A DNA stretch of 64,000 bases from CBDDHT01 sp965227905. Lineage in GTDB: Bacteria; Pseudomonadota; Alphaproteobacteria; Rhizobiales; Methyloligellaceae. The DNA lies in contig OZ245780.1 of NCBI GenBank assembly GCA_965227905.1, positions 5,766,001-5,830,000 on the forward strand. The letters run 5' to 3'. The notes under the pieces were generated by a model. It searched no databases. It saw only the letters and a program-made list of their open reading frames with translations, and was not told where the DNA came from. The position numbers were made by a program, and so were the translations under genes. Shown here in pieces: positions 16,806 through 26,524 of the stretch; position 1 is the stretch's first letter, and each line of letters begins with the position of its first letter.

Positions 16806-19797
16806 CGGCGCGGGCTCCCCTCGGGTCGAGGAAGATGGGGTCGCGCACGCGAAGCTCGACGACTTCGTTCTTCATGGGAAACACCGCAAAGATCCGGTCG
16901 AAGTGGCGGTCTCGGCCGCGCTTCAGCATGCCGAGGGCAATGTCGTTGCCGAGTGTCGGGCTGAAGACGGCCGTGGTGACGTGGCCTTCGGATGTGCCTT
17001 GGCCGATCTGGCTGGGGTCGGTTACCAGGTGCGAGCCGGCCCGGATAGGTGTGGCCAACTCACCCTGTGGCACCAGGCCAACGAACTGCAGACGGTCCGG
17101 GTCGATCAGGGCGGAACGCTCCGACAAACGGCGGCCGATATAGTCCTTCTTCTTGGAGACGAAGCGCGAGAGGCCGAGGTCTTCGGCGGTCGTGCGCCCG
17201 TCGATTTCGGGGCCGGCAATGTGGCCCTTCTCGGTGCGGAGCACGGTCATGGCCTCCGTGCCGTAGGGCATGATGCCGTGATTGACGCCGGCTTCCATGA
17301 CGGTTTCCCACAGCGCCTCGGCACGGCGGGACGGGACGGCCAGTTCGTAGGCCAACTCGCCCGAGAAGCTCAGCCGGAACACGCGGACCGGCGCGTTGCC
17401 GAAGCGGCCCGTGCCGACGGTGAGCGGCGGGAAATCCTCGTGGCTCAGCTCCAGGCCGTCGACAATGGCAGACACCACATGACGTGCCTTGGGGCCGGAG
17501 ACGGCGATCTGCGCCCATTGCTCGGTGACGTTGGCGAGGGCGACATCGAGATCCGGCCAGGTGACCTGCGCCGCGTGATCGAGATGTTCGGCAACGGCGG
17601 CCGTGTGGGCCGTCGAGGTGGTGAGCACATAGTGGTCGTCTGCGAGGCGCGAGACCGTGCCGTCATCGAAAAGGATGCCGTCCTCGCGGAGCATCAGGCC
17701 GTAGCGGGCGCGGCCGGGTTTGAGACTTTTGAGCGGGCCGGCATAGACGCGGTCGAGGAAGGTCGCAGCATCGGGGCCGCGCACTTCGAACTTGCCCAAC
17801 GTCGAGACGTCGACGACACCGACCGTCTCGCGCACGGCTTCGACCTCTTTTGCCACGGCGCTGGCAAAGTCGGGTCCGTGCCGGCTGTACCAGTAGGCGC
17901 GCCGCCAAAGACCGGCATCAGTGAAGACGGCGCCGAGGCGCTTGTGCCAACGGTGAAAAGGCGTGATGCGTGTCGGGCGAAAAGCGTCCGCGCCGGTCGA
18001 GCCTGCAATCGCGCCAAGGGCCACGGGCGCATAGGGCGGGCGATAGGTCGTCGTGCCGATATCGCCGATGCCACGCTCGCCCATCTCTGCCAGAAGGCCG
18101 AGGGCGTTGACGTTCGAGAGCTTGCCCTGATCCGTCGCCATGCCGAGGGTCGTGTAGCGCTTGGCATGATCGGGGCGATGAAAACCTTCCTGGGATGCGA
18201 GTTCCAGATCGGCGACGGTCACATCATGTTGCATATCGACAAAGGCGGTGTGTGTGTCGCCGGCCTTGCCTGGATGGCGCCAATAGTGCGCGTAGGCATA
18301 AGGCACGGGATCGTCGGTCCAGGGAACGTTGACCTTGTTGCGCTTCTTTCGGCCCGCAGCGTTTGCGGCCTTGCGGCCAGTCTCGACACCTTCCTCGATA
18401 AGCTTGTGCAGATCGAAGGTGCCTGCCGCGCCACCGCAGACATGCAGGCCGCCGCCGGGATCGCGGCTGACAGGCGCGCCGATTTCCGGATCGAAAGTAG
18501 GCTTTTTGCCGAGATGGGAAAGGAGATGGTTTGTCGGGCTCCAGCCTGCCGAGACGCACACAAGGTCGACACCGATGGTCTCAGCCTTCCAGCTCTTCTC
18601 ATCGGCGTGGACCGAGCCCATCGTCAAGCGTTTCACACGCTTTTTTCCGCCGGATTTGATGACGCCGTGCTCATAAAAAGTCCGAATATCCCTGTGAGCG
18701 ATAAGCGCGCTTGCAGGAGCTGCATCCTGGGCCCGCGTATCGATCAACGTCACGTCTGCGCCGGCATCCGCATAGTCGATGGCCGTGCGATAGGCATCGT
18801 CATTGTTGGTGACGACCGCAACCTGCTGGCCAGGGCACACGCCATATTGATTGAGATAACGCCGAGCGGCGCCAGCCAGCATGATGCCGGGCTTGTCGTT
18901 GCCGGCGAAGATCATTGGGCGCTCGACAGCGCCTGTCGCAATGACGACCTGAGCCGCATGAATGATCCAGCTCCGCTCACGAAGAGCGCTCTCGCCCGGA
19001 TCGCCCCGGTCGGCAACGCGCTCGACAGCGGCGAAGGTCAGGCTGTCATACTGACCGAACACCGTCGTGCAGCGCAGCACCGTCATCTTGTCGGCGACGG
19101 AAAGCTCCAGGGCCAGGCGTGTCGCCCAATCGACGCCCGGTTGATTGTCGATCTCGACATTGTCGGCGAAGAGAGAGCCGCCGAGCGTGTCGCGATCATC
19201 GGCAAGGATGACGCGAGCACCGGCCTTGCTTGCGGCCAGTGCCGCCATCAGGCCGGCCGGCCCGGCCCCAACAACCAGCACGTCGCAATGGGCATGGCGG
19301 CGTTCGTAGCGGCTGGTATCGGGCGCCTCCCCGATCTCGCCCATGCCCGCGGCGCGTCGGATCATCGGCTCATACAAGGCGTACCAGGCTTTGCGCGGCC
19401 ACATGAAGGTTTTGTAGTAGAAGCCTGCGGGAAGCAGCGGCTTCATCATGGAGTTGATCGAGAGAAGATCGAAACGGAGCGACGGCCAGGCATTCTGGCT
19501 GCGGGCAACCAGACCTTCGCGCAGGGGCACCATGGTTGCCGGCAAGTTGGGCTCCTCGGCCCCATCCGCGCCGAGCGTTACCAGCGCATTCGGCTCTTCC
19601 GGTCCAGCCGTGAAGACACTACGTCGCCGGTGATACTTGAAACTGCGCCCGAGCAGTTGAATGCCATTGGCCAGAAGGGCGGATGCAAGCGTGTCGCCTT
19701 TATACCCTTCCAAAGACTTACCATCGAAGGTGAAGCGCACCGGACTCGTGCGGTCGATCCGCCCGCCATCGGGCAATCTGTTGCGCTGGGACTTCAT
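16798..19797 (-). CDS. soxA: Sarcosine oxidase alpha subunit
   Basis: A 999-residue subunit. The N-terminal ferredoxin-like region (residues 18-100) is followed by an NAD/FAD-binding domain with GAGPAG at 177-182, and a C-terminal GcvT-type aminomethyltransferase domain from about residue 610 that binds tetrahydrofolate. The complex oxidises sarcosine to glycine, and formaldehyde is captured as 5,10-methylene-tetrahydrofolate. The start overlaps the soxD stop by four bases. The order B-D-A-G is the standard one. No folate-recycling genes such as purU, folD or glyA are in this window. Confidence 0.95.
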   Translation of the reverse strand: MKSQRNRLPDGGRIDRTSPVRFTFDGKSLEGYKGDTLASALLANGIQLLGRSFKYHRRRSVFTAGPEEPNALVTLGADGAEEPNLPATMVPLREGLVARSQNAWPSLRFDLLSINSMMKPLLPAGFYYKTFMWPRKAWYALYEPMIRRAAGMGEIGEAPDTSRYERRHAHCDVLVVGAGPAGLMAALAASKAGARVILADDRDTLGGSLFADNVEIDNQPGVDWATRLALELSVADKMTVLRCTTVFGQYDSLTFAAVERVADRGDPGESALRERSWIIHAAQVVIATGAVERPMIFAGNDKPGIMLAGAARRYLNQYGVCPGQQVAVVTNNDDAYRTAIDYADAGADVTLIDTRAQDAAPASALIAHRDIRTFYEHGVIKSGGKKRVKRLTMGSVHADEKSWKAETIGVDLVCVSAGWSPTNHLLSHLGKKPTFDPEIGAPVSRDPGGGLHVCGGAAGTFDLHKLIEEGVETGRKAANAAGRKKRNKVNVPWTDDPVPYAYAHYWRHPGKAGDTHTAFVDMQHDVTVADLELASQEGFHRPDHAKRYTTLGMATDQGKLSNVNALGLLAEMGERGIGDIGTTTYRPPYAPVALGAIAGSTGADAFRPTRITPFHRWHKRLGAVFTDAGLWRRAYWYSRHGPDFASAVAKEVEAVRETVGVVDVSTLGKFEVRGPDAATFLDRVYAGPLKSLKPGRARYGLMLREDGILFDDGTVSRLADDHYVLTTSTAHTAAVAEHLDHAAQVTWPDLDVALANVTEQWAQIAVSGPKARHVVSAIVDGLELSHEDFPPLTVGTGRFGNAPVRVFRLSFSGELAYELAVPSRRAEALWETVMEAGVNHGIMPYGTEAMTVLRTEKGHIAGPEIDGRTTAEDLGLSRFVSKKKDYIGRRLSERSALIDPDRLQFVGLVPQGELATPIRAGSHLVTDPSQIGQGTSEGHVTTAVFSPTLGNDIALGMLKRGRDRHFDRIFAVFPMKNEVVELRVRDPIFLDPRGARADV

Positions 19798-20051
19798 GAT
19801 TTTTCGCCTGCCAGCGTGACGTCAGTGATTTCATGGGTGGTCGTATCGCGCGTGACGACAAGCCAGGAATGGCAGCCGGCCGAGTGATACCAGAGCTCGC
19901 GGTGCGGCCCGGCCGGATTGTCACGCATGTAGACATAGTCGACCCATGCCTTGTCGTCGGCGTCGGCTGCGGGGCGCTTTACATTGGCATCGCCAAGATA
20001 ACGGAACTCGTCTCGGCTCCGTTTGCCACACCAGGGACAGGGAATAAGCAT
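19794..20051 (-). CDS. soxD: Sarcosine oxidase delta subunit
   Basis: An 85-residue zinc-binding subunit. The ligands C5, C8 (PCPWC), H56 and C60 (YHSAGC) match the site in known heterotetrameric enzymes. I start it at 20051 because MLIPCPWCG is the family N terminus; the longer open frame upstream reads through an inverted repeat and is not homologous. It follows soxB after 149 bases that hold a 33-bp perfect hairpin, the only sizeable gap in this operon. Confidence 0.92.
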   Translation of the reverse strand: MLIPCPWCGKRSRDEFRYLGDANVKRPAADADDKAWVDYVYMRDNPAGPHRELWYHSAGCHSWLVVTRDTTTHEITDVTLAGEKS

Positions 20052-20089
20052 CGGTTTCTTCCTAGTGCGCGCTTGGATGAGCGCGCGGG

Positions 20090-20171
20090 GCCAAGCCGCC
20101 CACTCCCCCGGCCCAACCACCCAATAAAGGTACCCTCGGGGTGGTTGGGCCGGGGGAGTGGGCGGCTTGGC
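20090..20171. repeat. Perfect 33-bp inverted repeat between soxB and soxD
   Basis: Arms 20090-20122 and 20139-20171 are perfectly complementary (beginning GCCAAGCCGCCCACTCCCCC) around a 16-base loop. The segments flanking it, at 20049-20072 and 20188-20210, also resemble each other as direct repeats (CATCG..TTTC..CCTA.TGCGCGC). In the mRNA it would form an extremely stable hairpin between two cistrons of one complex. The role is not known; attenuation, mRNA protection or a mobile-repeat insertion are possible. Confidence 0.85.
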
Positions 20172-20200
20172 TATCAACAAACAAAAACATCGCTGTTTCC

Positions 20201-21454
20201 CTAATGCGCGCCGGGCCTAGGCCCGGTTCCGGTTTCGTCGATCACAGCGCCGGTCTCGAACCTCGAAAGCGAATGGCCTTCGGCAAGCTCATGCGGCGCA
20301 TCGTTAGCGACCATGTGCGCCGTGACCCAGCCCGACGCGGGTGTTGCTTTGAAGCCGCCATAGCACCAGCCGCCATTGAAATAGAGACCGTCCACGGGCG
20401 TCTTGGTGATGATCGGACTGCCGTCCATGGACATGTCGTTGATACCGCCCCAGTGACGCAGCAGCTTGAGCCGTCCGAAACTTGGGAACAATGCGACGGC
20501 TGATTTTGCGACATCGTGCACGACAGGAAGATTGCCGCGCTGGGCATAGGAGTTGTAGCCGTCGATATCGCCATTGAAGACAAGCCCGCCTTTGTCTGAT
20601 TGGACGATGGAGAAGTGCGACGCCCCATAGATCACGACGGTATCGAGGACTGGCTTCACCGGCTCAGTGACGAAGGCCTGAAGCACATGGGATTCGATCG
20701 GTAGGCGGAGGCCTGCCTTCTCGGCAACAAGGCCCGAACGGCCGGCAACGACGATGGCGACCTTTGCGGCCTTGATAGCGCCGCGCGTGGTCTCGACGCC
20801 TTTGACGCGTCCCTTGTCGATGTTGAAGCCCGTGACTTCGCAGTTCTGGATGATGTCGACACCCCGGCTATCGGCACCTCGGGCAAAGCCCCAGGCCACG
20901 GCATCATGGCGCACGCTTCCGCCTCGCGGTTGAAAGAGACCACCAAGGACGGGAAATCGCGCCTTGTCCGACAGATCGATGGCGGGCACGAGTTTGGCGA
21001 TGGCCTTGCGATCCAGAAACTCCGCATCGACACCCGCCATGCGCAGGGCGTTGCCGCGGCGGGCCATCACGTCCCGTCCGCCCGGGTTGTGAAACAGGCG
21101 AAGGACGCCGCGCTGGCTCACCATGAGATTGTAGTTGAGGTCCTGGGAGAGACCTTCCCACAGTTTTAGCGAATGCTCATAGAGATGCGTGTTGTCGGGG
21201 AGCAGATAATCGGAGCGGATGATCGTCGTGTTGCGCCCGATATTGCCGTTGCCGAGATAGCCCTTTTCGAGAACCGCGACATTGGTGATGCCATGATTCT
21301 TGGCAAGGTAGTAGGCGGTCGAGAGGCCGTGACCGCCGCCGCCAACAATGAGAACGTCATATTCGGATTTCGGCTCGGGCTCACGCCAGGCGCGGGGCCA
21401 CTTCTTGTGACCGCTCAACGCATTCCTGACCAGGTTGAAGGCGGAGTATTTCAT
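20201..21454 (-). CDS. soxB: Sarcosine oxidase beta subunit
   Basis: A 417-residue flavin subunit. GGGGHG at 38-43 binds FAD. H183 in GGSVRHDAVAWGFA corresponds to the histidine that covalently holds FMN in heterotetrameric sarcosine oxidases. It oxidises sarcosine at the FAD site. The ATG overlaps the stop of the upstream dehydrogenase gene (ATGA), which supports this start over an upstream in-frame alternative. Length is normal. Confidence 0.95.
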   Translation of the reverse strand: MKYSAFNLVRNALSGHKKWPRAWREPEPKSEYDVLIVGGGGHGLSTAYYLAKNHGITNVAVLEKGYLGNGNIGRNTTIIRSDYLLPDNTHLYEHSLKLWEGLSQDLNYNLMVSQRGVLRLFHNPGGRDVMARRGNALRMAGVDAEFLDRKAIAKLVPAIDLSDKARFPVLGGLFQPRGGSVRHDAVAWGFARGADSRGVDIIQNCEVTGFNIDKGRVKGVETTRGAIKAAKVAIVVAGRSGLVAEKAGLRLPIESHVLQAFVTEPVKPVLDTVVIYGASHFSIVQSDKGGLVFNGDIDGYNSYAQRGNLPVVHDVAKSAVALFPSFGRLKLLRHWGGINDMSMDGSPIITKTPVDGLYFNGGWCYGGFKATPASGWVTAHMVANDAPHELAEGHSLSRFETGAVIDETGTGPRPGAH

Positions 21455-23922
21455 CCCGTAATGCCTTCCAGTGACTGATAGTTGCCGTGCAGGCGCTGAC
21501 CGTCGGGGTCGAAGGCGCATGAGAGGCTGACCTGGGCCGTTGCCCGTCGTCCACCGACATAGATCTGGACGGCGTTTCCCTCATACTCCCAAGGGTCGCC
21601 GTCCTCGCCGAGGTCGATCATACCGAGTGCAACGGGGCGCCCGATGGTGTGGCCGAAGGTCCCGGACGTGACCTGTCCGACAATGCTGTTGTCGAAGATG
21701 ATAGGCTCATCCGCGAACGGGAAAATGTCCTTGTCATCCAGGACCAGCGAGAAGAGCGCGCGGCGCGGTTTGTTTTCGCGTTTTTCGAGCAAGGCATCGC
21801 GTCCGATGAACGGTCGCTCCGTCTTGAATTTGACCAAGGCTTCGAGCCCCGCTTCCAGAGGCGTGACGTCGGGACCGATTTCATGACCGAAGGAGAGATA
21901 TCCCTTCTCCGTCCGCAGCGTATTCATGGCATAGGCACCGCCGGCTCGAATGCCCATGGGCTCACCAGCTTCCATCAGGGCGTCATAGAGCGCGCCGGCC
22001 CTGTCGGCGGCGATCGAAAGTTCCCATCCAAGCTCACCGGCATAGGAGAGGCGTGCAGCGCGGACCGTGTCACCGGCAACGACCACCTGCCGGTGAGAGA
22101 AATAGGGAAACTTGTCGAGACTAAAATCGTCCTTTGACACCGTGGACAGAAGATCGGCCGCGTTCGGCCCCATGACGGCGATGACGGCAATATCGTCGGT
22201 GACATCTGTGACCGTCACATCCTGGCCGACACCAATCGCATGGCGGATGCGGTAGGCGTCCCGGGTGCGGCATGTGGCATTCGTATAGAGCAGAAATTCC
22301 GTGTTGCTCTCCCGCAGTACCGTCAGATCGCTTTCAATGCCGCCGCGGCTATTCAGGAAGCAGGTATATGTCAGGCGGCCCGGCGCACGCTGCATGTCGC
22401 CCATGCACAGATGATCGAGAAGCGCTTCCGCGTCCCGGCCTTCGACCCGGATCTTGCCAAAAAGAGAATCGTCGAACAGTGCCACGGCCTGACGTGCAGC
22501 CTTGCATTCCGCTGCGACCAGATCGTGCCATGGCGGCTCTGCAAAACTCAGCGGCCCTTTCTCAGCATTGCTTGCATCGAAATAGAGCGCGCGTTCCGTT
22601 CCGAAGCGCTGGCCGAAATGGGCACCGCGTGCCTTGAGCCGATCATGGAGCGGCGTTACCTGAAGACCGCGCGCTGTTTCATGCTCAAGGCCCGGATAGG
22701 CAACCGTGTAGTGCAGCGCCATGGTCTCCGCGGCACGGGCCGCGAGCCCGGGAAGCTCGTTTTCAACGACGTGAAAGCGGCGCGCATCGATCTCAAGCAG
22801 ATCCATGCCGGCTTCACCCTGCACGATCCAATCCGCCAGCACCTTGCCGACACCGCCGGCGGATGCAACGCCAGCCGAGTTGAGGCCGCAGGCGAGATAG
22901 AAATTCGGGAGCTCTGCCGATGAGCCCACAATCGGCTGACCATCGGGCGTAAAGCTCTCGGGGCCGTTCAGAAGCATGCGCGCTTCCGCCGTCTCCAGCA
23001 CCGGGATCCGGTGCAGGGCATTCATCATCATGGGCTCGAAGTGATCCCAATCCTCGTCGAGCAGATCGAATTCGAAATCCTTCGGCAGATCGCTCGGATC
23101 GATGGGTTTACCGCCAGGCTCAAAACAGCCGACGAGAAGACCGCCGACCTCGTCGCGAATATAGAGATGACTGTCGTGGTCCCCGAGGGTCGGCAGTGGC
23201 TTGTCGATGCCGTCGACAGGTTTGGTGAGGAGATAGAAATGCTCCGTTGCATAGACCGGCACATTGAGGCCGGCCATGGCGGCAATCTCGCGGCTCCAGA
23301 GGCCCGAGGCGAGCACCACGGCACCGCACTTGATCGTCCCCTGTGCGGTCTCGACACCTTTGACGGAACCGTTCTCGATTTCGAACCCGGTGACCGCGCA
23401 ATCCTCGAAGACCTGCAGGCCTTTGGCCTTCCCGCCCTTGATCAAGGCGGCCGATACGTCGCTCGGATTGACCCGGCCATCGGTCGGACAATAAATCCCG
23501 GCGGTCACGTCGGAGACATTCATGTGCGGCCAGAGTTTGGCGATCTCGTCGGGTCCGACCTCTTCGACATTGATGCCGTGGGCGCGGGCCAGCGCCGCCT
23601 GACGCCTGATATGTGTAAGCCGGTCCGGATTGGTCGCGATCGAGAGCGAGCCCGACTGGGTCCAGCCTGTCGACTGGCCCGTTTCAGCTTCAAGACGACT
23701 GTAGAGATCGGTCGAGTAGCGAATGATATCGGTGAAGTTGCGTGTCGAGCGAAGTTGGCGCACCTGACCGGCAGAATGCCATGTCGTTCCAGATGTCAGC
23801 TTTTTACGCTCGAGGAGAACGACTTTTCCGGCATCGCGTTGCGCGAGATGATAGGCAACGCTCGATCCGATGACGCCGCCACCGACGATGACGATATCGG
23901 CATCCTGAATCCACTCACTCAC
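21451..23922 (-). CDS. Dimethylglycine/sarcosine dehydrogenase-like FAD and GcvT fusion protein
   Basis: An 823-residue protein with an N-terminal DAO-type FAD domain (GGGVIG at 14-19) and a C-terminal GcvT tetrahydrofolate-binding domain (from about residue 430). H49 in SGTTWHSAGQ aligns with the histidine that covalently binds FAD in dimethylglycine dehydrogenase and oxidase. Expected chemistry is oxidative N-demethylation of dimethylglycine, sarcosine or a related N-methyl amino acid, with the one-carbon unit passed to folate. It overlaps the MmgE/PrpD gene and soxB by four bases each, so the three genes are translationally coupled. The exact substrate is uncertain. Confidence 0.9.
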   Translation of the reverse strand: MSEWIQDADIVIVGGGVIGSSVAYHLAQRDAGKVVLLERKKLTSGTTWHSAGQVRQLRSTRNFTDIIRYSTDLYSRLEAETGQSTGWTQSGSLSIATNPDRLTHIRRQAALARAHGINVEEVGPDEIAKLWPHMNVSDVTAGIYCPTDGRVNPSDVSAALIKGGKAKGLQVFEDCAVTGFEIENGSVKGVETAQGTIKCGAVVLASGLWSREIAAMAGLNVPVYATEHFYLLTKPVDGIDKPLPTLGDHDSHLYIRDEVGGLLVGCFEPGGKPIDPSDLPKDFEFDLLDEDWDHFEPMMMNALHRIPVLETAEARMLLNGPESFTPDGQPIVGSSAELPNFYLACGLNSAGVASAGGVGKVLADWIVQGEAGMDLLEIDARRFHVVENELPGLAARAAETMALHYTVAYPGLEHETARGLQVTPLHDRLKARGAHFGQRFGTERALYFDASNAEKGPLSFAEPPWHDLVAAECKAARQAVALFDDSLFGKIRVEGRDAEALLDHLCMGDMQRAPGRLTYTCFLNSRGGIESDLTVLRESNTEFLLYTNATCRTRDAYRIRHAIGVGQDVTVTDVTDDIAVIAVMGPNAADLLSTVSKDDFSLDKFPYFSHRQVVVAGDTVRAARLSYAGELGWELSIAADRAGALYDALMEAGEPMGIRAGGAYAMNTLRTEKGYLSFGHEIGPDVTPLEAGLEALVKFKTERPFIGRDALLEKRENKPRRALFSLVLDDKDIFPFADEPIIFDNSIVGQVTSGTFGHTIGRPVALGMIDLGEDGDPWEYEGNAVQIYVGGRRATAQVSLSCAFDPDGQRLHGNYQSLEGITG

Positions 23923-25298
23923 GACACAGACCCCTCGAGCACCCGATTGATATCGTCAGCCGATTTGAGCGACCAAAGACCTGCCAGAACAGCATCCGTT
24001 CGGTCCTGGCTCCACGCGGCAAGCTTCGCACAATCATGGAACTTCTGTCCCAACGCCTCATCGGACAGCGGTGTCTCAGGCATTCCGGTCGGTGCCCCAA
24101 GATAGCCCGAATGCTCATCCCCTGCGGTGGTCCTGATCGTCACACGGGCACCTTCCGGATAGCGCTCGCGCATCTCAGGCGTGTCCACATCGTCCGACTG
24201 GCGTTTGACGACCTTCTCCATGGCGGCGACGAGCCGCGGATCGCGCATCCTTTCGGGGTCGAGATGCTCGGGGCCAAGCCGCCCGTCGGCAATGATCGCC
24301 CCCAGGGCAAACGGCATGCTGAACTGCGCTTCTTCCGGGCTTTTGGGCCGGTCGTAGACAAGGCTGATGTCGACCAATTCGGTCACATCGCAACGCACTT
24401 CGGCAATGTCGTCGAAGCCGAGATCATGCTCGCCGATCAGCCGCTCGGTCATTTCGCCTGCTGCCTGGACTGCCGAGCAGACCGGATAGCGCTTGAACAG
24501 AATGCCGGGATCGACGAGCCGCCATGTCTTGCCGAGTTCCGCGAGGCCTTCGGGATGCTGCTGGCCATCGTTCATCAAGGCGAGAAATCCGCGCCGGTCT
24601 TCGAAGGCGGCCTTCGGTCCGTTGAAGCCGGCCTTTGCGAGATAGGCGACTTCGGTCGCCATGGACGCAGCACGTCCGGCGAGCAGCGGTTTGGCAGCCG
24701 TGCCGAGAACCCCGATCATACCGAAGGCATTGACTGCAGCCATCGCGATCGCATTGGCGGTCTGTTCTTCGTCGAGTTCAAGAAGTTTTGCGGCGCCGGC
24801 GGCCGCCCCTATCCCACCGCAGGTTCCGGATGCCCACCAGCCTTTCATGTAATGGGACTTGCTCAATGTCAGGCCGACGCCATAGGCAACCTCGGAGGCT
24901 GCGACGAAGGCCGTCTCGAAGGCGAGGCCGCTGCTCTTCTCGCTTTGGGCGACACTGAGCAGCGCCGGAAGCATGATGGTGGAGCCGTGAACGATCCCGG
25001 CATAGCTGGTGTCGTCGAAGTCGAGCACATGTGAGGCATGGCCGTTGACGAGAGCCGCACCGACGGCAGATGCCGTCTCGTCCGTGCCAAGGAGTGTGCA
25101 TTCGGTGCCGGGATATTCTGCCGCGGCGTGGGCACGCAGATTGGCTGCCATCTCGACCGTACTGCCGCCGATGGCCACAGCCACTGTATCGACAATGCAG
25201 CGACGTGCTGCATGGCAGACTTCATCCGGAATGGCTTCGGGCACCAGACCTGTGGCCCAGCCGGCAAGGCGGCACGCAATGGTGTCGTTGGTTGTCAC
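23919..25298 (-). CDS. MmgE/PrpD family protein
   Basis: A 459-residue protein of the family that includes 2-methylcitrate dehydratase, cis-aconitate decarboxylase and iminodisuccinate epimerase. The typical core is visible: GHASHVLDFDDT near residue 85 and KPLLAGRAASMATEVAYLAKAGF in the middle. No propionate-cycle genes surround it, so PrpD activity is unlikely. Placement at the head of an N-methyl amino-acid oxidation operon suggests an isomerase, epimerase or dehydratase acting on an amino-dicarboxylate-type substrate (inference). I favour a GTG start at 25298 with GGAGGG nine bases upstream; an ATG pair 24-27 bases earlier has no good site. It diverges from the RpiR gene. Confidence 0.85.
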   Translation of the reverse strand: MTTNDTIACRLAGWATGLVPEAIPDEVCHAARRCIVDTVAVAIGGSTVEMAANLRAHAAAEYPGTECTLLGTDETASAVGAALVNGHASHVLDFDDTSYAGIVHGSTIMLPALLSVAQSEKSSGLAFETAFVAASEVAYGVGLTLSKSHYMKGWWASGTCGGIGAAAGAAKLLELDEEQTANAIAMAAVNAFGMIGVLGTAAKPLLAGRAASMATEVAYLAKAGFNGPKAAFEDRRGFLALMNDGQQHPEGLAELGKTWRLVDPGILFKRYPVCSAVQAAGEMTERLIGEHDLGFDDIAEVRCDVTELVDISLVYDRPKSPEEAQFSMPFALGAIIADGRLGPEHLDPERMRDPRLVAAMEKVVKRQSDDVDTPEMRERYPEGARVTIRTTAGDEHSGYLGAPTGMPETPLSDEALGQKFHDCAKLAAWSQDRTDAVLAGLWSLKSADDINRVLEGSVS

Positions 25299-25329
25299 CG
25301 GTGTCTTCCCTCCCAAACGCATCACAGAT

Positions 25330-25351
25330 GGCGTTGGTTATAACGCCAACA
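25330..25351. promoter_or_regulatory. Candidate operator in the PrpD/RpiR divergent promoter region
   Basis: The segment contains the inverted repeat TGGCGTT-GGTTAT-AACGCCA (seven perfect pairs around six bases), midway between the divergent starts. RpiR-type regulators bind palindromes of this kind near their own genes, so autoregulation and control of the sox operon are plausible but unproven. Confidence 0.45.
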
Positions 25352-25425
25352 GTCGTACCATTCTTGGCGCAAATGCGCTATATGGTTTTATTCATGGAAC
25401 ATATGCATCGAACGATGAGCTTATC

Positions 25426-26307
25426 ATGCGGACACTCGACGCGATCCTCGATCGCCTGACGAAAGCATATCCCAATCTCAGCCCGCAACTCCGCAGGGCC
25501 GCAAAATATGTGCTGGATACACCGGCCGAGGTCGCGATCAATTCCATGCGCGGCATTGCGGCCGCAGCAGATGTCGGCCCAAGCACCATGCTGCGCCTGG
25601 CAAAACAGCTAGGCTTTGCAAACTACGAGGACTTTCGCAGCCCCTTCCAGGAAGCCATGCGCGCAGGCAAAGGCACCTTCGCCGATCGCGCCGAATGGCT
25701 GCAGTCGCTCGGCGGCGATGCGCGCGAGGGCGATGTGCTCGCCAGCATGGCGAATGCGGCCATCACGAACATCGAATCCGCATTCGACAGTGCCGAGCCA
25801 GAAGCCCTTGGTCAGGCCGCAGATATGCTGCGACAGGCCCGCAAAATCTATGTTTCCAGCGGGGGCGGACTGGTCCCCGTTGCGGGATACTTCACGGCAA
25901 TCGCGCGGATGGTGCTACCCAATTGTATGCTCCTGGACGGCGCTTCGGGCTCTGCCCTCGACATCCTGCATCACGCCGGACCCGCTGATGTCATGCTGTC
26001 CCTGTCCTTCGACCCCTATGCCGAGGCGACTGTTCGCAGTGCCAATATCGCAAGGGATCATGGCTCCAGGATCATTGCACTGACCGACAGCCGCGCCTCG
26101 CCGCTGGCACAGGATGCAGACATCATCGTCATGGCTCGCACGGCCAGTCCGCAGTTTTTTCCAAGCCAGGTCGCTGTCGTCGCGCTCCTAGAAACTCTGA
26201 TTGCCCTGATCGTGCTTCGCTCGGATGCCGGCACGGTCGAGAAAATCAACGAAATCGATCGTTTGCGCCGCGCCCAAGGCTTCTACTGGGACCCCAAAGC
26301 CACCTGA
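25426..26307 (+). CDS. RpiR/MurR-family transcriptional regulator
   Basis: A 293-residue regulator. The N-terminal RpiR helix-turn-helix covers about residues 1-77 (AAADVGPSTMLRLAKQLGFANYEDF is the recognition region), and a SIS phosphosugar-type ligand domain covers about 125-260. It is divergent from the MmgE/PrpD-sox operon and upstream of the ABC transporter, so it probably controls one or both. Its effector is unknown; RpiR proteins near amino-acid catabolic genes are not limited to sugar phosphates. ATG at 25426 fits the domain start. The ribosome-binding site is weak. Confidence 0.88.
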   Translation: MRTLDAILDRLTKAYPNLSPQLRRAAKYVLDTPAEVAINSMRGIAAAADVGPSTMLRLAKQLGFANYEDFRSPFQEAMRAGKGTFADRAEWLQSLGGDAREGDVLASMANAAITNIESAFDSAEPEALGQAADMLRQARKIYVSSGGGLVPVAGYFTAIARMVLPNCMLLDGASGSALDILHHAGPADVMLSLSFDPYAEATVRSANIARDHGSRIIALTDSRASPLAQDADIIVMARTASPQFFPSQVAVVALLETLIALIVLRSDAGTVEKINEIDRLRRAQGFYWDPKAT

Positions 26308-26385
26308 CGGATATCGGCCAAACGAATTTTCGGCACGAAATGGACCATTTGATGCGAATTATGCAACAAATGTTTCACTATCGTT

Positions 26386-26406
26386 GACTCATGACGCAAT
26401 TGAGTC
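26386..26406. promoter_or_regulatory. Inverted repeat upstream of the ABC transporter operon
   Basis: GACTCA and TGAGTC flank nine bases, about 120 bases before the substrate-binding protein start. TTGACT at its left edge could be a -35 box, but no good -10 follows at the right distance. It does not match the palindrome upstream of the RpiR gene. Confidence 0.3.
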
Positions 26407-26524
26407 TTACCGTGGCTCACGAGTGCGTGAACGCTATGAACCGGCCATTGGGACGAAAAACGGTACCTGGCCGCGATTCGCGTTTTTTCGATGACAGTTC
26501 AGTTAGGGAGGAGAAACTACCGAC

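Noticed and set aside
16720..19887. A 1055-codon open frame on the plus strand opposite soxA and soxD
   Set aside because: It is antisense to well-recognised sarcosine oxidase genes, has no recognisable domain and reflects the GC-rich codon bias of the real frame.
23011..24105. A 364-codon plus-strand frame opposite the DMGDH-like gene
   Set aside because: Antisense shadow of a gene with intact flavin and folate domains.
25009..25425. N-terminal extension of the RpiR gene back to 25009
   Set aside because: The extension would lie inside the divergent MmgE/PrpD gene, cross the palindromic operator and add no family sequence.
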